Assembly: GCA_938028745.1 (NCBI GenBank)
Contig: CALIZL010000062.1
Coordinates: forward strand, 1-62,004
Length of the DNA stretch: 62,004 nt
Source of the DNA: an uncultured Prevotella sp.
GTDB taxonomy: Bacteria; Bacteroidota; Bacteroidia; Bacteroidales; Bacteroidaceae
Direction: 5' to 3'
Shown here: one piece after another, positions 55,460 to 62,004 of the stretch
Position numbering within the stretch: position 1 is the stretch's first letter
Layout: the number at the start of each line of letters is the position of its first letter
Program-made: the position numbers and the translations under genes
Notes under the pieces: generated by a model
The model's input: only the letters and a program-made list of their open reading frames with translations
The model's database searches: none
What the model was told of the DNA's origin: nothing

Positions 55460-56299
55460 ATGCTTATGTACAAGAAAATATCCCTTTTCTTCGCTTTCGC
55501 AGTTCTGTTGCTCGTCTCTTGCACGATGGTTAAGGGCACGAGCAAGCGCACTGTGATGGTAACCATCGAGCCATTGAGATATTTTGTCGAGGCCATTGCA
55601 GGCAACCGGTTCGACGTTAAGACGATGGTACCCATAGGTGGAAACCCAGAAACCTACGAGCCTACCGCGCAACAGATGATTGAACTATCGCATAGCGACC
55701 TATATGTAAAGGTGGGTAGCATCGGATTTGAGCAGACTTGGATGAAAAGACTGAAAGCAAACGCTCCGCATACCATCATCATCGACTCGTCCGAAGGCAT
55801 CGAACCCATCGAAAGTACCGACGGCGTACCCGACCCACACACGTGGATGAGCTGCAAAAACGCGGTCATCATCGCCCAAAACATCTATAAGGCGTTGCTG
55901 CAAATAGACAAGGAAGACAGCCTTTACTACAAGGCGAACCTCGAAACGCTGCTCGCAAAGATTGAAGAGACCAGCAACCAAATTCGAGAAAACCTCACCA
56001 GAGAGAAGAGCACCACCTTCCTTATCTACCACCCCATACTCACTTACTACGCCAGCGAGTTCGACTTGCACCAAATTTACATTGAAGACGAGGGGCGCGA
56101 ACCCTCTGCCGCGCAGATAAAAGACATTATCAACAGCGCGAAAGCCAGTCAGGTGCGTGTGCTTTTCATGCAAAAAGAATTTGCCAACCGCAACTCAGAG
56201 ACCATCGCAAACGCTGTGGGTGCCGAAGTAATTGAGTTTAACCCACTGGCCTACAACTGGGAAAAAGAAATGATAAAGGTAGCCAAATCGCTGAAATGA
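55460..56299 (+). CDS. Zinc/metal ABC transporter substrate-binding protein
   Basis: A TroA/ZnuA-type binding lipoprotein of about 279 residues, with lipobox LLLVSC (cysteine about 21). The metal site is visible: DPHTWMS (His), YHPILTYYASEF (His) and an acidic residue near EFNPLAYNW. Where many ZnuA proteins have a first His in PxHxYEP, this reads GGNPETYEPT, with Glu in place of His. There is no His-rich loop. The start at 55460 (MLMYKKISLF) gives the lipoprotein signal; the frame is open upstream into the YqaA gene. It overlaps the ATPase gene in an ATGA. Confidence 0.92.
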   Translation: MLMYKKISLFFAFAVLLLVSCTMVKGTSKRTVMVTIEPLRYFVEAIAGNRFDVKTMVPIGGNPETYEPTAQQMIELSHSDLYVKVGSIGFEQTWMKRLKANAPHTIIIDSSEGIEPIESTDGVPDPHTWMSCKNAVIIAQNIYKALLQIDKEDSLYYKANLETLLAKIEETSNQIRENLTREKSTTFLIYHPILTYYASEFDLHQIYIEDEGREPSAAQIKDIINSAKASQVRVLFMQKEFANRNSETIANAVGAEVIEFNPLAYNWEKEMIKVAKSLK

Positions 56300-57066
56300 C
56301 CGCACCGAAACAACCCATCATCAAAATTGAACACGTATTTGCAGGCTACGAAGAGAAGGTAGCCCTGCAAGATGTGTCGCTGGAAGTGTTCGATCACGAC
56401 TTCCTTGGCGTCATCGGGCCTAACGGTGGCGGCAAAACCACCCTTATGCGCGTTATTCTGGGCATGATGAAACCTTTCTCCGGCAAGGTTTCTTACTTCC
56501 GAAATGGGGTTCAGGTGCCCGAACTCACCATCGGTTACTTGCCTCAATACAACGACATCGACCGCCAATTCCCCATCGCCGTTGAAGAAGTGGTGCTGTC
56601 GGGACTTAGTAGACAAAAGAAACTTTTCGCCCCTTTCGATGCCAATCATAAACAACAGGTGGCACAAACGCTCGAAAAGTTGGGTATGGCAGACTTCGCC
56701 AAACGCCCCATTGGGTCGCTCAGCGGCGGACAATTGCAACGTGTGTTGCTGGCACGCGCCATCGTTTCGCGCCCCGAAGTGGTGGTGCTAGACGAACCGA
56801 ACACCTATATAGACAAACGTTTTCAGGAGCAAATGTACCAAATGCTCGACGTCATCAACCACGATTGCGCCATCATCATCGTTAGCCACGACGTTGGAAC
56901 CATCCTCCAAAACGTAAAAGCCGTGGCTTGTGTCAACCGAACGCTGCACTATCACGACACACCAGAGATTTCGAGCGACGAGTTGAGCGAACATTTCGGC
57001 TGTCCAATCGAACTGCTAGGGCATGGACACAAGCCCCATCGCGTGTTGAAAGCGCACGAAGACTAA
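56296..57066 (+). CDS. Zinc/metal ABC transporter ATP-binding protein
   Basis: A 256-residue ATPase of the ZnuC/MntB kind: Walker A GPNGGGKTTL, signature LSGGQLQRV, Walker B VVVLDEPN, H-loop IIIVSHD. Its start overlaps the binding-protein stop, so the two belong together. The expected membrane permease (ZnuB type) is not downstream; the next 250 bases hold no large gene. The permease must be encoded elsewhere or the system borrows another. The substrate is probably zinc or manganese. Confidence 0.93.
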   Translation: MTAPKQPIIKIEHVFAGYEEKVALQDVSLEVFDHDFLGVIGPNGGGKTTLMRVILGMMKPFSGKVSYFRNGVQVPELTIGYLPQYNDIDRQFPIAVEEVVLSGLSRQKKLFAPFDANHKQQVAQTLEKLGMADFAKRPIGSLSGGQLQRVLLARAIVSRPEVVVLDEPNTYIDKRFQEQMYQMLDVINHDCAIIIVSHDVGTILQNVKAVACVNRTLHYHDTPEISSDELSEHFGCPIELLGHGHKPHRVLKAHED

Positions 57067-57198
57067 CTGTCGACGAACATCAACATACCAAAGTATATAG
57101 CCAAGGCAACGAAGAAACGAACGTGTTTCTACAAGGCACCGCTAAATTCAAAGCAAGTTAACAGCCATGTCAACACGTAAACCTGTTGGTTTAACTTC

Positions 57199-57243
57199 TT
57201 GTTAACTCGTCAACTCGTCAGCCTTTCAACTCGCCAACTCCCC
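57199..57243. repeat. Short period-8 array
   Basis: Five or six octamers of the type AACTCGTC and AACTCGCC, resembling the arrays at 43673-43960 and 61326-61428. It lies in the gap after the metal ATPase gene. The rest of 57067-57318 shows no gene. Confidence 0.55.
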
Positions 57244-57318
57244 CCATTAAATATTTATCCACACCCCATACAATAAAATACAACACAAGGCGTTACTTCT
57301 ATATAAACTATTATTAAT

Positions 57319-57459
57319 ATGGTAATATCGCCTATGAAGTATTTTACACCCGAAGAGCTTAAACCCTCAGAAAAAACCCTTAACATGATCAGGCAGATAG
57401 CCCATTGTTATAAATCCATACAGGTAAATGGACAGCGTTACACCATTTGCCTAAACTAA
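57319..57459 (+). CDS. 46-residue protein, probably conserved
   Basis: A short open frame, ATG at 57319 and stop at 57457-57459, giving 46 residues. The core YFTPEELKPSEKTLNMIRQIAH resembles a type of small Bacteroidetes protein with a PSxxTLxxIRxxA pattern that I recall, but I cannot confirm it. A second in-frame ATG at 57334 starts exactly at MKYFTPEELKP and may be the true start. It ends 4 bases before rpe and may be co-translated. There is no signal peptide or membrane segment. Function unknown. Confidence 0.55.
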   Translation: MVISPMKYFTPEELKPSEKTLNMIRQIAHCYKSIQVNGQRYTICLN

Positions 57460-57463
57460 ACGC

Positions 57464-58120
57464 ATGATGAAAAAGCCACTGATAGCCCCCTCTTTGCTCT
57501 CGGCCGACTTCTTAAACCTTAACGCCGAGGTGCAAATGATTAACGAAAGCGAAGCCGACTGGCTGCACATGGACGTGATGGACGGCACATTTGTACCCAA
57601 CATATCGTTCGGTTTCCCTGTCCTAGATGCCGTTGGCAAAGCTTGTAAAAAGCCTATGGACGTGCATTTCATGATTGTGCACCCCGAAAACTACATCGAA
57701 CAGACGGCAAAGGCTGGCGCAATGCTCATGTGCGTGCACCAAGAGGCATGCGTACACCTGCACCGAACGGTTGCCAAGATACACGAAACGGGCATGAAAG
57801 CAGGCGTGGCACTCAACCCTTCTACACCCGTAAGCGTGCTAGAAGACATCATCAACGACGTCGACCTGGTTTTACTGATGAGCGTAAACCCTGGTTTCGG
57901 TGGTCAGAAGTTCATCGAAAACACCCTTAACAAGGTAAAACGCCTACGCCAACTTATCGACAACACGGGCAGCAAGGCCCTTATCGAGGTAGACGGCGGC
58001 GTGCAAGCGCAAACAGCTCCCTTGCTTATTGAGGCAGGTGCAGACGTGCTTGTGGCAGGCAACTACGTGTTTAAGTCCGCCAATCCCAAAGAAACCATTC
58101 ACCAGCTGAAAAGCCTGTAA
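57464..58120 (+). CDS. rpe: Ribulose-phosphate 3-epimerase
   Basis: Rpe interconverts ribulose 5-phosphate and xylulose 5-phosphate in the pentose phosphate pathway. The 218-residue TIM barrel has APSLLSADFLNL, LHMDVMDGTFVPNISFG, VHFMIVHPENY, LMSVNPGFGGQKF and the final IEVDGGVQAQTAP, with the metal-binding and catalytic Asp/His residues in place. Two consecutive ATGs (57464, 57467) are possible starts. A hairpin terminator lies at 58236-58264. Confidence 0.98.
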   Translation: MMKKPLIAPSLLSADFLNLNAEVQMINESEADWLHMDVMDGTFVPNISFGFPVLDAVGKACKKPMDVHFMIVHPENYIEQTAKAGAMLMCVHQEACVHLHRTVAKIHETGMKAGVALNPSTPVSVLEDIINDVDLVLLMSVNPGFGGQKFIENTLNKVKRLRQLIDNTGSKALIEVDGGVQAQTAPLLIEAGADVLVAGNYVFKSANPKETIHQLKSL

Positions 58121-58235
58121 GCCAGTTTTGGGGCATCTTTTCCATCACCAAGCGGCGTTATCAGTGCGCACTTGGCATGTCTATAATACGCTAGGCATGA
58201 GCCCATTATGCCCATATAGGCACAACACAATAATC

Positions 58236-58264
58236 AGAGGGATGCCCAAACGGTGCATCCCTCT
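58236..58264 (+). terminator. Intrinsic terminator after rpe
   Basis: Arms 58236-58245 and 58255-58264 form a perfect 10-bp stem with a 9-base loop, followed by TTGCATTTT. It is about 115 bases after the rpe stop. Confidence 0.78.
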
Positions 58265-58365
58265 TTGCATTTTAAGCCCCACTCCACGGCATCGGCATAG
58301 CCAGCAAACACTTTTCGGCTACAAACAAACAGCCCCACGCATAAGGCTTTTCCATACAATTATCG

Positions 58366-58373
58366 TAACTTTG
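58366..58373 (+). promoter_or_regulatory. Candidate -7 box of the symporter gene
   Basis: TAACTTTG ends 8 bases before the ATG at 58382. If it is the promoter, the message starts at or within a few bases of the start codon, that is, nearly leaderless. No -33 match at the usual spacing. Confidence 0.5.
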
Positions 58374-58381
58374 CACGCGTT

Positions 58382-59842
58382 ATGCTCATCATCTCAACCA
58401 TACTCGCATATTTTGGCTTGCTCCTTATATTTAGCAAGCTCACCTCTCGGCGTGCCGACAACGCCACTTTTTTTCGTGCCAACAAACGTTCGCCTTGGTA
58501 TATGGTGGCCTTTGGCATGGTTGGCGCATCCATTTCGGGCGTTACTTTCGTTTCCGTTCCAGGCATGGTCAATGCCATCGGCATGACCTACATGCAAACT
58601 TGCTTAGGTTTCATCGTGGGATATTTCGCCGTAGCCTTCCTACTTCTCCCCGTTTACTACAAGTTAAACCTAACCACCATCTACACCTACTTAGACAAAA
58701 GGCTCGGTTTATCGGCCTATCGCACGGGCGCGGGCTTTTTCATCCTGTCTAAAATCTCTGGTGCAGCCGTGCGTTTCTATGTTGTTTGCATGCTATTGCA
58801 ACGCTTTGTACTCGATGCCTTAGGCATTCCCTTTGCCCTAACCGTGCTTACGATGGTGGCCTTGATATGGCTTTACACGCGCAAAGGCGGCATCAACACC
58901 CTTGTTTGGACAGACACCTTCCAAACCTTTTGCATGTTTACCGCCCTCATCCTCATTATTTGGCAGGTTATTGGCGCACTAGGCATGTCGCCGACAGCGG
59001 CCATACAGGCCGTTGCTGCCGACGAAAGAAGTAGGATGTTTGTGCTAGACGATTGGGTTTCTAAACAAAACTTCTGGAAACAGTTTATCAGTGGCGCCTT
59101 CATCGTGGTGGTAATGACGGGACTCGACCAAGACATGATGCAGAAAAACCTAACCTGCAAAACCCTGCGCGAGGCCCAAAAAGACATGTGCACCTATGGT
59201 TTCGCCTTCGTACCGGCCAATTTGCTGTTCCTTGCCCTTGGCGTATTGCTCTCCATGTTGGCCGTTCAGCGAGGTGTGCCGCTACCCGAAATGGGCGACG
59301 AGCTGTTACCCCTCTTCGCAGCCAGCGGTTCGTTAGGCACACTGGTCGTTGTGTTATTCACCATCGGCATTGTGGCCGCATCTTTCAGCAGTGCCGACTC
59401 TGCCCTCACCGCCCTAACCACCTCGTTTTGTGTAGACATCTGCGGCCGACCCAACGACGAACGCTTGCGCAAGCGCACCCACCTAGGCATGGCGGCCGTG
59501 TTTGCACTCTTCATCCTCCTTTTCCGCGCTGTAAACTCCACCTCGATGCTCGATGCCATATACATTCTCTGCTCGTACACCTACGGCCCGCTGCTCGGAC
59601 TGTTCGCCTACGCGCTATTCACTCGGCGCAATGTTGGCGGCAAGTGGGTGTTGCCCGTATGTTTGGCCGCTCCCCTACTCTGTTTCGTCATCGAAACCCT
59701 CACACAGCAATTCTCCACCTACCACTTTGGCTACGAGCTTTTGATGCTCAACGGCGCACTAACTTTCATTGGTTTATGGCTCACAGGCAACAACGAAGTG
59801 CCAAACCGACAAAAAAACAGCATATTTTCATCACCCCTTTAA
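58382..59842 (+). CDS. Sodium:solute symporter family protein
   Basis: A 486-residue inner-membrane protein with about thirteen helices of the SSS family. The signature areas are visible: RRADNATFFRANKRSPWY near the start, GASISGVTFVSVPG in helix 2, and SSADSALTALTTSF. Such proteins carry sugars, amino acids, nucleosides or vitamins with sodium; this one's substrate cannot be told. The start at 58382 begins directly at the first helix, and the -7 box just upstream leaves almost no leader. It is separate from rpe by a terminator. Confidence 0.95.
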   Translation: MLIISTILAYFGLLLIFSKLTSRRADNATFFRANKRSPWYMVAFGMVGASISGVTFVSVPGMVNAIGMTYMQTCLGFIVGYFAVAFLLLPVYYKLNLTTIYTYLDKRLGLSAYRTGAGFFILSKISGAAVRFYVVCMLLQRFVLDALGIPFALTVLTMVALIWLYTRKGGINTLVWTDTFQTFCMFTALILIIWQVIGALGMSPTAAIQAVAADERSRMFVLDDWVSKQNFWKQFISGAFIVVVMTGLDQDMMQKNLTCKTLREAQKDMCTYGFAFVPANLLFLALGVLLSMLAVQRGVPLPEMGDELLPLFAASGSLGTLVVVLFTIGIVAASFSSADSALTALTTSFCVDICGRPNDERLRKRTHLGMAAVFALFILLFRAVNSTSMLDAIYILCSYTYGPLLGLFAYALFTRRNVGGKWVLPVCLAAPLLCFVIETLTQQFSTYHFGYELLMLNGALTFIGLWLTGNNEVPNRQKNSIFSSPL

Positions 59843-59844
59843 AC

Positions 59845-59868
59845 CTTTAACGCCAATAGGCGTCAAAG
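59845..59868 (+). terminator. Hairpin directly after the symporter stop
   Basis: Arms 59845-59854 and 59859-59868 pair over 10 positions with one mismatch and a 4-base loop. There is no T-run, so it is a terminator or 3-prime stabiliser candidate. Confidence 0.55.
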
Positions 59869-59870
59869 CA

Positions 59871-60110
59871 TTAAACGACAGAGGACGAAAATAGGCAAGC
59901 GCGCCCCCGCTTTCCACAATCGTGTGGGAACGAGGCCAACGCACTGCCCCACAGACAAGCCGGCTTGCGAAGAGGCTCGTGGCGCGTCGCGTCGCACCAT
60001 TTGTTTAGGCAGGTCGCTGCGATTAGTTTCCGCATATCCTACCCTTACAAGGCCATTCCCTGCCGGAGTTAGCATCAACCGATGCAGACTAGTCTTCTAG
60101 CTTGTTGGCT
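59871..60110 (-). other. GC-rich intergenic island with a 71-codon frame
   Basis: This stretch has a clearly higher GC content than other gaps, and a minus-strand open frame at 59863-60078 (71 codons, TPAGNGLVRVGYAETNRSD at its start, GLVPTRLWKAGARLPIF near its end). It has no signal, domain or start site I trust. It could be a small RNA gene, a repeated element or chance. I do not claim a protein here. Confidence 0.3.
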
Positions 60111-60144
60111 TGTCTTTTCGTTTTATCAATGTCGAGTTTCTATT

Positions 60145-60240
60145 AATCACCTTTGATGGCTTATCGAGTTTTAGCAGAGCATAGTGCGCTTGCCCTTTAA
60201 AGAGGCAAGCGAAAAGCACCCGTAAAAGCCATTAAACAGC
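60145..60240. repeat. Fold-back intergenic element, copy 2
   Basis: Outer arms TTTGATGGCTTA (60152-60163) and the AAAAGCCATTAAA stretch near 60224-60236 are inverted with few mismatches; an inner hairpin CGCTTGCC/GGCAAGCG (60187-60194 and 60204-60211) is perfect. It shares ACCTTTGATGG-like, AGCATAGTG and AAGCGAAA motifs with 26083-26230. Confidence 0.6.
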
Positions 60241-60292
60241 GGCTGCACACAACGAATTTGTAGCCTAGCGCGGTTTTCAGGACACGACATAA

Positions 60293-60676
60293 ATGCTTAA
60301 AACAACTCCCATCATGGAACAAACCAAACATTCGGCCGATGCCAATCTACGGCCTTTCAGCGTTCCAAAAGGTTATTTCGATAACCTTACACCTGCTGTA
60401 ATGCAAAAAATAGACGGCCAAAACGAGCAAGCTGCCCCCAAACGGCGCACCCCTCGGCTGCTACGCCCCATTTACATTGCGGCGGCAAGCCTTTGTGCAG
60501 CCATATTTGGAGTTGCCGTATATTTGGGTTCAGGCTCCCAATCGCCGTCTGCCGCCACGTCTGTCCCCCCACATCCCACCATCGCAACAACAATATCGGG
60601 CACCGATAGGGATGTTGTTGCCGACTATACGATGATGGACAGCGAAGACATATACGAACAATATTCCGAAATATAA
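60293..60676 (+). CDS. Membrane-anchored anti-sigma-like protein
   Basis: A 127-residue protein with a cytoplasmic N-terminal half, one transmembrane helix (about 61-80) and a short extracytoplasmic part. FSVPKGYFDNLTPAVMQKI fits the FxVPxGYF pattern of Bacteroidetes proteins encoded after ECF sigma factor genes and thought to act as anti-sigma factors. An in-frame ATG at 60314 (MEQTKHSADANLRPF) may be the real start. No sigma gene is upstream; instead there is a repeat element. It is followed 6 bases later by the Spy-like gene. Confidence 0.82.
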   Translation: MLKTTPIMEQTKHSADANLRPFSVPKGYFDNLTPAVMQKIDGQNEQAAPKRRTPRLLRPIYIAAASLCAAIFGVAVYLGSGSQSPSAATSVPPHPTIATTISGTDRDVVADYTMMDSEDIYEQYSEI

Positions 60677-60682
60677 GCTGAA

Positions 60683-61096
60683 ATGAAAAAATCTCTACTT
60701 ACATTACTATTCGCATTTGCAGCCATAAGCATGGTGGCACAGCAGCCACACAAGTTCGACCCAGAGCAGTTTCAAGCCGAACTAGAAAAATTTATCATCG
60801 CCGAAGTGTCGCTTTCGCAAGCCGAGAGCGCGGCTTTCTTCCCTGTTTATCGCGAGTTGCGCAAAAAACAGCGCAACATATTCGAACAGATTAAACGCCA
60901 TAAACACGTTAAACCAACCGACAACAAGGCGGCTGCCGAGGCCATTAAACAGCAAGACAAGCTGGAATTGGAAATGAAAGAGCTGCTGAAAGACTACCAC
61001 ATCAAGTTTATGGCCTTGTTGCCTGCCACTACGGTCTTTCAAATCCTCAAAGCCGAAGACAAGTTTCACAGGCAATTGTTTAAAGGGAAGAAATAA
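60683..61096 (+). CDS. Spy/CpxP-like periplasmic protein
   Basis: A 137-residue exported protein: signal peptide to about residue 19 (VAQQPH), then mostly helical and charged sequence with coiled-coil-like segments (QAELEKFIIAEVSLSQAESAAFF, RELRKKQRNIFEQI). This resembles small periplasmic proteins of the Spy/CpxP kind that sense or buffer envelope stress. It is encoded 6 bases after the anti-sigma-like gene, as in many Bacteroidetes stress modules. The role is inferred from fold and neighbourhood only. Confidence 0.85.
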   Translation: MKKSLLTLLFAFAAISMVAQQPHKFDPEQFQAELEKFIIAEVSLSQAESAAFFPVYRELRKKQRNIFEQIKRHKHVKPTDNKAAAEAIKQQDKLELEMKELLKDYHIKFMALLPATTVFQILKAEDKFHRQLFKGKK

Positions 61097-61254
61097 AACC
61101 TAACGGCACCAAAGCCATAACCAATGGCTACTCCGGCCAACACGCAAACCATGCACCAAATAAAGCGCATGGCTTGCGTTTGTTTTTAGGCTCAATTAGT
61201 GTTGGGTTGCACAAATTCTGTCACTATCGTCAGACTTAATTCAAGCAAACAAAA

Positions 61255-61310
61255 GCTTTTATTCCCAACCAACATGCCCTTCCAAAGCCAACTACCTTCT
61301 ACTATAACAG
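61255..61310. repeat. Dispersed intergenic repeat, copy 2
   Basis: This segment matches 101-156 at the start of the window (30 of the first 34 positions). It lies just ahead of the period-8 array. Confidence 0.5.
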
Positions 61311-61325
61311 CTCGCAAACGAGGCA

Positions 61326-61428
61326 ACTCATAAACTCAACCCTTTCAAACTGATGAACTGACCAACTTAATAACTCATGAACTCGCAAACGAACCAACTC
61401 ATAAACTCAACAACTTAGAAACTTAAAA
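61326..61428. repeat. Period-8 tandem array, second copy
   Basis: About thirteen units in a mostly unbroken octamer phase (one unit of seven), with ACTCATAA, ACTCAACA, ACTGACCA and ACTTAAAA forms. It lies directly before the second large AT-rich element, as the longer array does at 43673-43960. Confidence 0.8.
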
Positions 61429-62004
61429 AACTTACATAATACTTTACAAAACACACTTCGTTCGCCACCCCCTTCTAGAAAGAAAAAGGGTGAAAAAGCA
61501 TGCAATTAACCACGTTTTTCGACCTTTCACAATTCATTTTTAGTCCATTTTTGCGAACAACACCTGTATTTTGCACCATTTAGCCTTTCTAGTTTGGTTG
61601 AAGGCCCGTAATTTTTAATGCCCAATAACCTGCTTTTAGCCACTAGAAATACGCTTTTTAATGCCCATTTTGCCCTTTTAAGCCCTGTGGTTGATGGCTC
61701 AAGAGGGTTATATTTATACAATTGCAGTGGAATTTCTATACTTTTTGTCTCGCATTTAGCGGCATTTTACCCTGCGTTTTGCACCAAAATGCCTTGCGTT
61801 TAGCACCAAAACGCACCGCATTTAGCACCAAAACGCAGTGCATTTAGCAGCATATTGCACTGCATTTAGCAGCAAATAGCCCAAAAACTGGTGCAAATGG
61901 CGGTTCTTTTAAATAAAAATTCATTTTACCGCATTCACAAACTACCCCCCATTTGCACCAAAACCAACCTTCGCGAGAATTGATTTTTTGCGGTCGGGTT
62001 GGCG
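61429..62004. repeat. Large AT-rich intergenic element, copy 2 (runs off the window)
   Basis: Similar along most of its length to 43961-44560, including CACCATTTAGCCTTTCTAG, CTTTTTAATG, TTAAATAAAAATTCATTTT and CCTTCGCGAGAAT. It contains a 22-bp repeat array at 61749-61880. No shared open frame. Confidence 0.8.
61749..61880 (+). repeat. Array of 22-bp direct repeats within element copy 2
   Basis: Six contiguous units of about 22 bp, with unit starts at 61749, 61771, 61793, 61815, 61837 and 61859, and core GCATTTAGCACCAAAACGC. Same consensus and orientation as 44278-44431. Confidence 0.85.

Overview
The window looks like a chromosomal segment of a Bacteroidales bacterium, most likely Prevotella or a close relative. 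The order is well supported; the genus is an inference. Supporting signs are a fused FeoA-FeoB, an 11-subunit complex I with fused NuoC/NuoD and no NuoEFG, two proteins with type IX secretion (T9SS) C-terminal domains, several Bacteroidetes-type lipoproteins, and Bacteroidetes promoter boxes (TTTG, 19 bases, TAnnTTTG) instead of E. coli-type ones. I saw no rRNA, tRNA, CRISPR array, transposase, integrase or phage gene. It reads as core chromosome with unusually repeat-rich intergenic DNA.

Layout. 0.2-8.5 kb: radA on the minus strand, then a plus-strand run of a binding lipoprotein, a TPR protein, a T9SS type B protein and uvrA. 9-12 kb: a small lipoprotein and a secreted subtilisin-like protease with a T9SS signal. 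12-20 kb: a minus-strand envelope cluster (FadL-like outer-membrane protein, LptC, CorC/HlyC-type protein, PpiD-like chaperone, a membrane protein, a DUF6078 protein). 20-26 kb: a DUF4105/Lnb-type protein, a PafA-like protein that seems to lack its catalytic and metal residues, and secA. 26-28 kb: an orphan ABC ATPase and an unknown protein. 29-42 kb: feoAB and the nuoABCDHIJKLMN operon. 42-43.5 kb: a cupin between two HxlR-type regulators. 43.5-48 kb: a large non-coding repeat element, a lipoprotein and a GH35 beta-galactosidase. 48-57 kb: a tight run of serine acetyltransferase, RNA methyltransferase, DPP-IV, purD, two membrane proteins and a metal ABC transporter (binding protein and ATPase, no permease). 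57-61 kb: a 46-residue protein, rpe, a sodium:solute symporter, an anti-sigma-like protein and a Spy/CpxP-like periplasmic protein. The window ends inside a second copy of the large repeat element.

How the genes fit together. The main themes are the envelope (LptC, PpiD-like, Lnb-like, SecA, T9SS cargo), low-potential electron transfer and iron supply (Nuo, FeoAB), DNA repair (RadA, UvrA), and peptide and sugar use (subtilase, DPP-IV, GH35).

The most unusual signals are: (1) the PafA-like protein translated in overlap with the Lnb-type gene, which looks like a pseudophosphatase; (2) a composite intergenic element made of a period-8 array followed by AT-rich DNA carrying 22-bp direct repeats, present twice, with the 22-bp array alone present a third time in reverse; (3) a five-unit array of small palindromes at 12.1 kb; (4) a pair of related fold-back elements at 26.1 and 60.2 kb.
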